A stretch of DNA of 50,056 nt, from positions 1 through 50,056 of the IMG/VR virus record IMGVR_UViG_3300005526_000003; one strand, given 5' to 3'. The stretch comes from a virus. Each line of letters starts with the position of its first letter. The first letter of the stretch is position 1. This document shows, piece after piece, positions 6,523 to 12,586 of this stretch. Position numbers and translations under genes: made by a program. The notes below the pieces were generated by a model, which had not been told where the DNA came from, searched no databases, and saw only the letters and a list, made by a program, of their open reading frames with translations.

Positions 6523-8015
6523 ATATCCTCACTCAAATAATCCCGGAGCCCTCCGGGGGCTCCGGCGCTCCGTCCCGGAGTTGGAAGGCCTCTCCCCTCC
6601 AAGAAGCAATCTTCTCCGCAGTTCGGGAGACTCTCGATCCTGTGATCGTGGAGGCAGTCGCCGGCGGGGCCAAGACCACTACCATCATAGCGGCAACCGA
6701 GTGGACGGCTGATCCCACTCTCTTCCTCGCCTTCAACAAGAGCATCGCGGAGGACATTCGGGGGAAGCTCAGGAAGGGAGAGGCCAAGACCCTCAATGCT
6801 CTCGGGCATCGGCTCTGGATGATTAATCAACCTCAGGCTCGGCTGGACGCCAGGAAGACCGAGAAGTTGATTGAGAAAGTCCTCCCCTCCGAGGATGTGA
6901 GGCGGAAGTTCGGCTACATCCTGGGGAGAGTAATCTCCACGGCCAAGGCTAACGGGCTTGGGATTGACTCCGAAGTAAATGCCAGCGACTTCGACCGCTT
7001 TATAACTAATGGGGAGTGGGATATCGATGACTCAGACATTATGGCTGCGGCACACTACGCCGCCCAAGTATTCAACTTCTCCCGTTCTGACGTGGCCACC
7101 TTTGACTTTGATGACCAGCTCTACGGGCCAGTCTATCACGGCTGGCACTTCCCAAGCTTCGGCACCGTTCTTCTGGACGAGGCGCAGGATCTCAACCGGA
7201 TTCAGCATCTCTTCGTCGAGCAGCTACTCAATCAAACGGCCAGGCTCATCGCAGTCGGGGACCGACACCAGGCCATCTATGCGTTCCGAGGGGCGCTCTT
7301 CAATAGTTTGGATCTGCTGAAGGAGCACTTCCGGATGAGGGAGATGCCCCTCTCGATCACCTACCGCTGTCCTCAGCGGGTGGTGACGCAGGCACAGCAG
7401 CTCGTCCCCCATATCCAGGCGAGGGAGGGAGCACCCGACGGTATGGTCCTTCATCAGTCCGACACCTCCGACGACGACCCCGAGGTCTTCTTCGGGGAGG
7501 ACCAGCTGGTCCTCTGCCGCAACAACGCTCCCCTCTTCGCCGCCGTCATGCGGCAGGTCCGAGCGAGGCAGCCATGCCGGGTGCTCAGCAACGCCCTCGA
7601 GGGGCTCGCCTCGTTCATCAAGCGATTCCGAACTCAGGATGTTCAGGCGCTCCTGATCCGGGTCGATCGCTGGTTGGATAAGGAGACCCTCGCCGCCGAG
7701 TCGAAGGGAATGCCCTGGAAGGTCGCTGCCCTAGCCGACAAGGCCGCAACTGTCCGCAGCCTGGCCGAGGGCTTCACCACTACGGATGAGGTGCTGAATG
7801 TCATACGACAGCTTGCAGAAGGAAGGACTGGTCCCTTGTTCAGCACAATACACAAAGCCAAGGGCCTTGAGGCTGACCACGTTTACTTTCTCCGGCCTGA
7901 CCTCGTGCCGGGCTGGTGGATTAAGGAGGAGGCCGCCCTTCAACAAGAATACAATCTTCGCTATGTTGCTATCACGCGTGCGAAGCAAACTCTCACGTAT
8001 GGAGTAAGGAAATAG
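6519..8015 (+). CDS. SF1 DNA helicase, UvrD/Rep-like
   Basis: ATP-dependent DNA helicase, 498 aa, with all core motifs in order: Walker A variant VAGGAKTT (about 50), Walker B/motif II LLDEAQD (about 220), motif III VGDRHQAIYAFRGA, motif IV-like ITYRCPQRV, motif V TIHKAKGLEADHVYFL and motif VI LRYVAITRAKQTL near the C-terminus. It is shorter than bacterial UvrD (about 720 aa), so the 1B/2B insert domains are reduced, as in other phage SF1 helicases. It probably unwinds DNA ahead of, or alongside, the family A polymerase encoded later in the same operon. The stop is followed by an open, very acidic frame in -1 register (see the next entry). Confidence 0.92.
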   Translation: MNILTQIIPEPSGGSGAPSRSWKASPLQEAIFSAVRETLDPVIVEAVAGGAKTTTIIAATEWTADPTLFLAFNKSIAEDIRGKLRKGEAKTLNALGHRLWMINQPQARLDARKTEKLIEKVLPSEDVRRKFGYILGRVISTAKANGLGIDSEVNASDFDRFITNGEWDIDDSDIMAAAHYAAQVFNFSRSDVATFDFDDQLYGPVYHGWHFPSFGTVLLDEAQDLNRIQHLFVEQLLNQTARLIAVGDRHQAIYAFRGALFNSLDLLKEHFRMREMPLSITYRCPQRVVTQAQQLVPHIQAREGAPDGMVLHQSDTSDDDPEVFFGEDQLVLCRNNAPLFAAVMRQVRARQPCRVLSNALEGLASFIKRFRTQDVQALLIRVDRWLDKETLAAESKGMPWKVAALADKAATVRSLAEGFTTTDEVLNVIRQLAEGRTGPLFSTIHKAKGLEADHVYFLRPDLVPGWWIKEEAALQQEYNLRYVAITRAKQTLTYGVRK

Positions 8016-8125
8016 ACAGGATCGATTGGATCTGGGAAGACCCGGAGGGGGACGACGACGAGTCCTCCCCCTTCGGCTTCAACGAAGACTTCGAATCGGA
8101 GGAGTATGGGGATGACGAAGGATGA
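8012..8125 (+). other. Acidic open frame after helicase, no standard start codon
   Basis: From the helicase stop (8013-8015) the -1 frame reads on to TGA at 8123-8125, encoding a strongly acidic peptide (IDWIWEDPEGDDDESS, then NEDFESEEYGDDEG). There is no ATG, GTG or TTG in frame after the helicase end. It could be a -1 frameshift extension of the helicase at AAGGAAATAG, a small gene with a rare ATA or ATC start behind AAGGA, or chance. The composition looks protein-like. Confidence 0.3.
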
Positions 8126-8615
8126 AGAGATCGCCCAACTGCGCCAGAAGATCGAGGTGTATGAGGCCGAGCACGCCGCCCTGTACAAAGCGCAGCAAGA
8201 GCAAACGGGCAGCCAATGGCCCCTGGCGTTGAAGGCACAGTGCGATTATTTCGCGGCAGAGTGCGAGCGGCTGACGCGCGAGCGGGACGGGCTGCGCATT
8301 CTCCTCAACAGTCCAGCCGCCGAGCGGCTCCAAGAGATCAAGCGGCTGCGCGCGGCGCTGGAGCGGATCATCGAGGTAGACGACTACAGTACGCACGCAC
8401 CCAACAGCATCAAGCTATTCAAGCAAATTGATGCTATCGCCCGCGAAGCCCTGCGACCCGCTGACGAGCTGGATACGACGCCAGAGCATCTTATGAAGCA
8501 GGGATACAGGTCAGGTCGAGCAGCGGACGAGACGACGGCTGTTCATCGGGTCCAGCCCGACGGTAGATGCTCTTGCGGCTATGACCCCAAGGTCCACTCA
8601 ATCCATGCCATGTGA
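8106..8615 (+). CDS. Coiled-coil protein with C-terminal Cys pair, 169 aa
   Basis: ATG 8106 or 8112 (MGMTKDEE), with GGAGGAG upstream favouring the second. Residues about 5-110 show heptad patterning (EEIAQLRQKIEVYEAEHAAL, ERLTRERDGLRILL, RLQEIKRLRAALERI), so a long coiled coil is likely. The C-terminal 30 residues have a CSCGYDP motif and a terminal His, possibly a small metal site. It overlaps the following gene by four bases (ATGTGA). Phages often carry such proteins in early accessory clusters; function unknown. Confidence 0.65.
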   Translation: MGMTKDEEIAQLRQKIEVYEAEHAALYKAQQEQTGSQWPLALKAQCDYFAAECERLTRERDGLRILLNSPAAERLQEIKRLRAALERIIEVDDYSTHAPNSIKLFKQIDAIAREALRPADELDTTPEHLMKQGYRSGRAADETTAVHRVQPDGRCSCGYDPKVHSIHAM

Positions 8616-8824
8616 GAGCGAGTCAGATGCGCGATAGGATAATGGAGAAATTTGGAGCTTTCTGGCGCAAAAGCGGGCATAGATTCGGCTGCCTCGCGGA
8701 CGAGTTCAGAGAGAAGTCGCCGGAGGCCCATGCGAAGTTGCGCAGAAATATCATGTCGGCTGGCTATCGCGCTGGCTATGAAGCCGGAAAGCGAGCCACT
8801 GTGGGCAAGGCAGAAAGTCGATGA
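8612..8824 (+). CDS. Small basic protein, 70 aa
   Basis: The earliest start is GTG 8612, which overlaps the previous TGA; ATG 8627 and ATG 8642 are alternatives. The sequence is basic and helical (EKFGAFWRKSGHRFGCLADEF, GYRAGYEAGKRATVG). The C-terminal GYRAGYEAGKR is a pattern seen at the ends of many small phage proteins of unknown function. The end overlaps the next start by four bases (ATGA). Confidence 0.55.
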   Translation: MRASQMRDRIMEKFGAFWRKSGHRFGCLADEFREKSPEAHAKLRRNIMSAGYRAGYEAGKRATVGKAESR

Positions 8825-9015
8825 ACCGCCGCTCTTTCCTGAAATTCGCCGCCATTCTCACGGCGATCCCGGTTCAAGTGTTCGCTTGGGCGCGCGACCG
8901 CATCTGGTATCCGCGTAACGGACCGCAGTTGACTGAGGCACTGAGGAATGCGAGCGAGGGAGATATGATCGTTCTGGAGGCGGGGAAGACATATGACATG
9001 CACCACAGAATTTAG
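8821..9015 (+). CDS. Twin-arginine signal peptide plus start of a beta-helix domain, 64 aa
   Basis: The N-terminus NRRSFLKFAAILTAIP is a good match to the Tat export motif (S/T-R-R-x-F-L-K) with a hydrophobic core and a likely cleavage site after VFA. The mature part (PQLTEALRNASEGDMIVLEAGKTYDM) matches the opening of pectate-lyase-like parallel beta-helix proteins, where a helix is followed by GDxIxLxxGxY. The protein then stops, so it is either a truncated relic of an exported beta-helix enzyme or a very short secreted protein. It is coupled by ATGA to the previous gene. The next gene overlaps its last 23 bases in another frame. Confidence 0.6.
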   Translation: MNRRSFLKFAAILTAIPVQVFAWARDRIWYPRNGPQLTEALRNASEGDMIVLEAGKTYDMHHRI

Positions 9016-9178
9016 AGATGGTGGCTGGCGCATCATGGGCCACGGATTCTATGGGGACAAATGTACGTCTTGTGGACTGCCGACAGAGGATTTTGAATAC
9101 CTTACTAGGGACGTTCGCGTGTTTTGTGATGTGAATCTGACCACTGGTGAGGTGACATTCCCAGTGGACAAGGAATAG
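8993..9178 (+). CDS. Small Zn-ribbon-like protein, 61 aa
   Basis: ATG 8993 lies inside the end of the Tat-signal gene, with GGAGG 10-15 bases upstream. The product contains CTSCG and a later VFCDV, and looks like a small beta-rich zinc-binding protein (GHGFYGDKCTSCG, RDVRVFCDVNLTTGEVTF). Only three or four Cys are available, so metal binding is uncertain. Function unknown. Confidence 0.55.
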   Translation: MTCTTEFRDGGWRIMGHGFYGDKCTSCGLPTEDFEYLTRDVRVFCDVNLTTGEVTFPVDKE

Positions 9179-9266
9179 AGTCATCGAACAGCGTTGTAGA
9201 GCGAGGTCAGGGAATGAGACTGGTCACCGCCGTTGTCTTCTAAAGACGGGGCATCGAGGCCCGCAT

Positions 9267-9374
9267 ATGAAAGACCTTAAAATGATGCATCCGCTCTCGG
9301 TTTGGGCTATGGCCTTGGCGGTCGCCATTGCGCTGACTAGTTTATGTTTGTGGGTCTTGGGCTTGTTGGGCTAG
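9267..9374 (+). CDS. Small single-pass membrane protein, 35 aa
   Basis: The ATG at 9267 opens a frame MKDLKMMHPLSVWAMALAV followed by a continuous hydrophobic stretch to a TAG at 9372-9374. The product is one transmembrane helix with a short charged N-terminus. It sits nine bases before another membrane-protein gene. There is no strong ribosome-binding site, so confidence is moderate. Confidence 0.45.
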   Translation: MKDLKMMHPLSVWAMALAVAIALTSLCLWVLGLLG

Positions 9375-9383
9375 GGAGCAAAA

Positions 9384-9644
9384 ATGAAATACCTACTGAT
9401 CTTCTGGACCGTAACTTCTTTGGGGTTTTTGGCTTCGCGCCTGATGTTGCGCAAGTACGATAGGGCTGCACTGCCAGCCGCATGGAGTCCCTCGACTCGA
9501 GGAGAACTCTTCATTCTGGCAGGCGTTATTTTCGTAGTCCTGCCGGGACTGCTGCTGGAAGTCCTCTATGAGACGCTGATGTTGCCCAAGCGCCGGCGAG
9601 AGGAAGAGCGCCGGTGGCAGATGAAATTAGACAAAGGTTGCTAA
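9384..9644 (+). CDS. Two-helix membrane protein, 86 aa
   Basis: ATG 9384 is preceded by AGGGAGCAAAA. Residues about 3-20 (LLIFWTVTSLGFLASRL) and about 43-62 (LFILAGVIFVVLPGLLLEVL) are transmembrane segments, joined by a basic/aromatic loop, with a strongly basic tail (KRRREEERRWQMK). The early position makes it less likely to be the lysis holin; inner-membrane host takeover or superinfection exclusion are possibilities. Confidence 0.6.
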   Translation: MKYLLIFWTVTSLGFLASRLMLRKYDRAALPAAWSPSTRGELFILAGVIFVVLPGLLLEVLYETLMLPKRRREEERRWQMKLDKGC

Positions 9645-9657
9645 AGGAGAAAGAAAG

Positions 9658-10161
9658 ATGGACACAATCCTAATCCAAGGTGGAGAGATGCAGCTGGTGA
9701 GCTGGGACCCTGGCTCTACCGGCGGCACCTACACAGTAGAAGGCATCAATATGATCCTAGGCGGGAAGTCCTGGGCATTCGAGCTGGACTCCTCTAGCTC
9801 TACCTGCCTCAGTATCCTCCCCGGTGGCCAGCCAGTGCCGACCGGCCCAGTCTCCCCCAACATCTGCCACGTCTCCGCCATAGATAGTGTCCGACCATAT
9901 GGCACTCCCTGCGATGGCTGCTTCAACATCAGCACCTACTCGAGCGGCCAGTACCAGCGGGACGGGGGCTTCTTCACCGGCACCCTCCTTCGAACCGAGT
10001 CCGTCCCCTACGCCGACCTGCCGAGTCTCCGTCTCGGCGCCACCAGTGTCTCAGAGCCGAGCCTCCTCGCCCTCGCCGCTGTGGCGGTTGTAATCAGCAC
10101 TTGCATGTCTTTGTTGACACGCGGGCGCGGGCGTGCCATGATCGTAGCGCATGTGGAATGA
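9658..10161 (+). CDS. Protein with PEP-CTERM-like C-terminal anchor, 167 aa
   Basis: ATG 9658 is preceded by AAAGGAGA. The main domain is beta-rich with Ser/Thr/Gly/Cys content (MQLVSWDPGSTGGTYTVEG, PYGTPCDGCFNI). The end reads SEPSLLALAAVAVVIS, then TCMSLL and a basic patch RGRGR. The order E-P-S, hydrophobic helix, Arg-rich tail is that of PEP-CTERM sorting signals used by exosortase systems in many Gram-negative bacteria, although the first P is S here. No N-terminal signal peptide is seen, which argues against standard export. A plain C-terminal tail anchor is the alternative. Confidence 0.55.
   Translation: MDTILIQGGEMQLVSWDPGSTGGTYTVEGINMILGGKSWAFELDSSSSTCLSILPGGQPVPTGPVSPNICHVSAIDSVRPYGTPCDGCFNISTYSSGQYQRDGGFFTGTLLRTESVPYADLPSLRLGATSVSEPSLLALAAVAVVISTCMSLLTRGRGRAMIVAHVE
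10114..10142 (+). promoter_or_regulatory. Putative promoter for the 10209 gene
   Basis: TTGACA at 10114-10119 is a perfect -35 box. Seventeen bases later CATGAT (10137-10142) matches the -10 consensus at four of six positions. It lies inside the end of the previous coding region, about 70 bases before the ATG at 10209. This fits independent expression of the 10209 paralog, which also has its own terminator. Confidence 0.5.
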
Positions 10162-10208
10162 ACGGGGGCGCCACCCGACTAAAGGCCCCCGCAAACTAGG
10201 AGATAGAA

Positions 10209-10850
10209 ATGGCTGAGACAGAAGGCAACGGGGCAACCCCCGCCAAGGCAGAGAAGAAGAGGGAAGTCGAGAAGGTGAAGATGGAGGATGGACGCGAAGT
10301 GGAATTCGTTGGTAAGGCGAAATTCTACAAAGACGTGATCGTTGCAGGGCGGACGATTGATGAGCTGTCCCCAGAAGAGCTGGCCGCTGCGAACACCAGC
10401 GACGTCAGCATCCGACTCGATTTCCGCAACGGCACTACCCGCAACTACCCCCTGAACCCGGCGCTGGGCATTCAGTATGCCGGCCACGGCGGGAAGCAGA
10501 AGTACGGGGACGAGCTGGCTGGCGAGGATGCGCCAGATCTGGATGATTGGGCTGCGAAGACGGATCGTCTCCACGAACGTCTGACCAATGGGGAGTGGAC
10601 CCGGGAGCGGGCTGGTGGTAGCATGGCGGGGACTTCCGTTCTCCTCCAGGCTCTCATGGAATTCACTGGGCGCTCGGCCCAGGAAGTCCGCGACCACATC
10701 AAGGACTGGACGCCCCAGGACAAGCAGCAGCTCAGGATGGACCCTGAGATTAAGCCGATTGTCGAGCGGATCGAGCAGGAGAAAGCTGCGAAGGCCACCA
10801 AGGTCGATACTGGGGCGCTCAAGGCCTCCCTGCGGAGTCTGGCTGCCTGA
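10209..10850 (+). CDS. Early protein, 213 aa; paralog of the 3855 protein
   Basis: ATG 10209 has AGGAG upstream. The first 35 residues are charged (Lys/Glu-rich), followed by a beta-rich middle (VSIRLDFRNGTTRNYPLNP), a helix (LHERLTNGEWTRERAGG), a second helical region, and a basic end KVDTGALKASLRSLAA. The match to the 3855 protein covers the helix/Gly turn, the LRMDPEIKPIVE step and the C-terminal ALKASL motif; this copy lacks the polyglycine linker. Like that gene it has its own putative promoter and terminator. Family not recognised. An abundant accessory protein of DNA metabolism is plausible but unproven. Confidence 0.75.
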   Translation: MAETEGNGATPAKAEKKREVEKVKMEDGREVEFVGKAKFYKDVIVAGRTIDELSPEELAAANTSDVSIRLDFRNGTTRNYPLNPALGIQYAGHGGKQKYGDELAGEDAPDLDDWAAKTDRLHERLTNGEWTRERAGGSMAGTSVLLQALMEFTGRSAQEVRDHIKDWTPQDKQQLRMDPEIKPIVERIEQEKAAKATKVDTGALKASLRSLAA

Positions 10851-11027
10851 TGAATAGCTCCGCCTGCGGCACTGCTGTATCCCGTTATGGCTTCGAGACC
10901 AGCAGTGGGTTTGGATCGGAGGGGGATAGGGTAATGCAGGTATCCCTCCCCACTTTCCCCGCCGCCTAGCCCCGCGGCAAAGAGGCAGCTCCCCTGCTGC
11001 CGAGTCCCCGAATGCGAGTCCGGGGGC
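10851..11027 (+). other. Non-coding, structured segment
   Basis: No gene is supported between 10851 and 11176. The segment holds several inverted repeats: CACTGCTG pairing with CAGCAGTG, GGCAGC-TCCCCT-GCTGCC, and CCCCG with CGGGG. These could fold in the 3' end of the 10209 transcript or form a small RNA. I tried to fit a tRNA here and failed: the T-loop and anticodon stem do not match. Confidence 0.35.
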
Positions 11028-11060
11028 GGAGAAGGCCACCGAGAGGTGGCCTTTTCTCCT
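11028..11060 (+). terminator. Rho-independent terminator after 10209 gene
   Basis: GGAGAAGGCCACC, loop GAGA, and GGTGGCCTTTTCTCC form a stem of at least nine perfect pairs (AAGGCCACC/GGTGGCCTT) with T-rich sequence immediately after the stem. It closes the 10209 unit about 180 bases downstream of its stop. Confidence 0.75.
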
Positions 11061-11108
11061 AGTGAGGATGCCGGATTATTCGGTGGTGGAAGCATGTAGA
11101 ATGCTCCA

Positions 11109-11144
11109 TTGACATTTACGCCCGGGTATAACACAATGTGTTAT
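11109..11144 (+). promoter_or_regulatory. Promoter with TAACAC/GTGTTA palindromic operator
   Basis: TTGACA at 11109-11114 is a perfect -35 box, and 17 bases later CACAAT (11132-11137) is a 4/6 match to the -10 consensus. The palindrome ATAACAC-AAT-GTGTTAT at 11128-11144 covers that -10 and the likely start point. It is the same motif as the centre of the divergent promoter at 3468-3486. A bound protein would block or reshape initiation here. It drives the cluster that begins at 11177. Confidence 0.6.
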
Positions 11145-11176
11145 TCGATGGTAAAACCAAAACGAGGGGAAGCAGC

Positions 11177-11374
11177 ATGCCAATGAAGGGAATGTGTGCC
11201 GACTGCCGCCATTCAGGCGTCATTCACCAATTTGGGGCCAGTCAATTAGTCTGCCGGGAGAAGCCGCCCGTTATCCTCCCCCTTCCGAGTCCGCAGGGCG
11301 TCCAACTCACCTCCTGCTTCCCCGTCGTCGAGCGCACTTGGGTATGTGGGAAGTACGAGGGGGAGCTGCAGTGA
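11177..11374 (+). CDS. Small Cys-rich protein, 65 aa
   Basis: I chose ATG 11177 because GAGGGGAAG precedes it; an in-frame ATG at 11138 lies inside the operator. Residues show CADCRHSG near the start, then single Cys residues (LVCREK, SCFP, WVCGKYEG). The spacing (C-x2-C, then three separated Cys) resembles small phage proteins that chelate zinc. First gene downstream of a promoter with the shared palindrome, so its expression is likely regulated. The end is coupled by GTGA to the next gene. Confidence 0.6.
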   Translation: MPMKGMCADCRHSGVIHQFGASQLVCREKPPVILPLPSPQGVQLTSCFPVVERTWVCGKYEGELQ

Positions 11375-11670
11375 GCGCCGATCGCCTCCAGATCATCCTC
11401 AAGCGCGCCCTTCATCGGGCTGCTCTCGCCAGGGAGGCGAAGAAGAAGCTCAAGGGGAAGATCCAGGCGGAGGCGATCGCGGAGGACTATGCGAATCGGC
11501 TCGCTGAGAAGCACCTCTACCGCCAGTTATTGTCCGACGAACGGATGGATGGGCTGCGATTCCGCTGGTTCTTCACCCGGATTCAGAAGGACACTTCGCT
11601 AGATGAGCTGAGACTTTGGATCGATCATAAGATTATAGAGGAAGACTCCCATGCTAAAGCTGCTCGATAG
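11371..11670 (+). CDS. Small basic helical protein, 99 aa
   Basis: GTG 11371 overlaps the previous TGA and has GGGGGAG upstream; the open frame extends further upstream but the sequence there is the shadow of the previous gene. The product is helical and basic at the start (LQIILKRALHRAALAREAKKKLKGK), then mixed (LRFRWFFTRIQKDTSLDELRLWIDHKIIEED). No family recognised. It could bind nucleic acid. Confidence 0.55.
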   Translation: MSADRLQIILKRALHRAALAREAKKKLKGKIQAEAIAEDYANRLAEKHLYRQLLSDERMDGLRFRWFFTRIQKDTSLDELRLWIDHKIIEEDSHAKAAR

Positions 11671-11800
11671 GTTGCACCGGACGATAAATCGCTGGCGAAT
11701 ACGCCGCCATCTTGCTTGGCTGAAGAGGAGCCGGTACGTCTCCTCCTCCCCGAGTCACCTCTGCCAGCGGGGCAAGACTGAGTGTGCGGGGAAGGTATGA
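11651..11800 (+). CDS. Very small basic protein, 49 aa
   Basis: ATG 11651 lies in the end of the previous gene behind GAGGAAGA, and the frame ends TGA at 11798-11800, coupled by ATGA to the next gene. The product is strongly basic (LDRLHRTINRWRIRRHLAWLKRSRY) with two Cys near the end. The spacing and coupling support translation; function unknown. Confidence 0.5.
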   Translation: MLKLLDRLHRTINRWRIRRHLAWLKRSRYVSSSPSHLCQRGKTECAGKV

Positions 11801-11985
11801 GACACCCCTCCCGCGTCGGCCTCTACAAGAGCCGCAAAGACCGACTGCGAAGCACATTACCCAAGCGGGCGGCAGTGCTCAGCTACGGGCACCGCAACTA
11901 TCAGACGAACGGAAACAGCGCCAGCAAGCTGAGAATCTGGCTACGCAAGCACCTGAGTAAAGTGCAATATGCGAGGTACTCATAG
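11797..11985 (+). CDS. Small basic protein, 62 aa
   Basis: ATG 11797 is coupled by ATGA to the gene before and ends at TAG 11983-11985, which overlaps the next GTG. The product is rich in Arg, Lys, Ser and Tyr (HPSRVGLYKSRKDRLRSTLPKR, SKLRIWLRKHLSKVQYARYS). It has no acidic cluster and could bind nucleic acids. Function unknown. Confidence 0.5.
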   Translation: MRHPSRVGLYKSRKDRLRSTLPKRAAVLSYGHRNYQTNGNSASKLRIWLRKHLSKVQYARYS

Positions 11986-12173
11986 TGCCGCGCCCGCCTA
12001 ACATCATCCGCCCGATCCCGCTCCAGACCTCCCTCCCGGAGGATCTCCGCGCTCGGCTCGACCTTCACTTATGGTCCAACTCCGAGATGCGGGTGCCACT
12101 CGGGGCGTATCAGAAGCTAATCGTCCAACTACTTTCCGAGTACTTAGACAGAGTTGAGAGGCCCAAAGTATGA
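11985..12173 (+). CDS. Ribbon-helix-helix-like small protein, 62 aa
   Basis: GTG 11985 overlaps the previous TAG by one base. The sequence has a short strand (PLQTSLPEDLRARLD), then helices (LDLHLW, GAYQKLIVQLLSEYLDRV), the arrangement of Arc/MetJ-type ribbon-helix-helix proteins, where a paired strand binds DNA and the helices dimerise. Related small proteins (SLPEDLRARLDLHLWS... GAYQ) are common in phage early regions. It is a second candidate for a protein that acts at the palindromic sites. It is coupled by ATGA to the next gene. Confidence 0.6.
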   Translation: MPRPPNIIRPIPLQTSLPEDLRARLDLHLWSNSEMRVPLGAYQKLIVQLLSEYLDRVERPKV

Positions 12174-12385
12174 TCCAATCTCCCGAAATCCAGGCCCGCA
12201 TCGCAAACTGGCGAGCGAAGCAGGCCGCCGGCACTATGACGCCAGAGGACTGGCAGCAGGCGATGGCTGACCTGCGGCAAGCCCGCACCGGCGCCCAGGC
12301 CGCACGCGCCAGCAAGGCCACCGTGAAGAAGGTGGTGGACACCCAGGCACTCAAGGATTCCCTCCGCTCGCTCGCGAAGAAATAG
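12170..12385 (+). CDS. Small helical protein with the shared ALKxSLRSL tail, 71 aa
   Basis: ATG 12170 overlaps the previous gene (ATGA). A helical N-terminal region (IQARIANWRAKQAAG, TPEDWQQAMADLRQAR) is followed by a basic linker and a C-terminus VDTQALKDSLRSLAKK. This tail is nearly the same as the end of the 10209 protein and similar to that of the 3855 protein. A shared C-terminal docking helix is a plausible reading. The rest has no recognised family. Confidence 0.65.
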   Translation: MIQSPEIQARIANWRAKQAAGTMTPEDWQQAMADLRQARTGAQAARASKATVKKVVDTQALKDSLRSLAKK

Positions 12386-12393
12386 GAAGAAGA

Positions 12394-12576
12394 ATGGACC
12401 GTTACATCGCCATTTATCAGGTGAATTGCGCAGTGTGCGAGCACACGCCGGTCGTTGGACTGCGTACTCCGTCAGGACAGATCGCCAGCACCGGCCTCTG
12501 CGGTTCCCATTTCTGGGGCGACCGCTCCATGCTCGACCCGGAGGACTGGAATAAGCCCCAAGATCCAACTGAATAG
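12394..12576 (+). CDS. Small Cys-containing protein, 60 aa
   Basis: ATG 12394 with AGGAAGAAGA upstream. The product has C-A-V-C (residues about 11-14) and L-C-G-S-H (about 36-40), so CxxC plus CxxH gives a possible zinc ribbon or knuckle. The ends are acidic and Pro-rich (LDPEDWNKPQDPTE). It sits just before the PD-(D/E)XK nuclease gene. Function unknown. Confidence 0.6.
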   Translation: MDRYIAIYQVNCAVCEHTPVVGLRTPSGQIASTGLCGSHFWGDRSMLDPEDWNKPQDPTE

Positions 12577-12586
12577 GTAGATTCCC

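Noticed and set aside
10960-11040. Possible tRNA in the GC-rich structured stretch
   Set aside because: One hairpin and a GCGAGTCC-like stretch looked promising, but the T-stem has no proper pairing and the putative anticodon loop has six bases, so a cloverleaf cannot be drawn.
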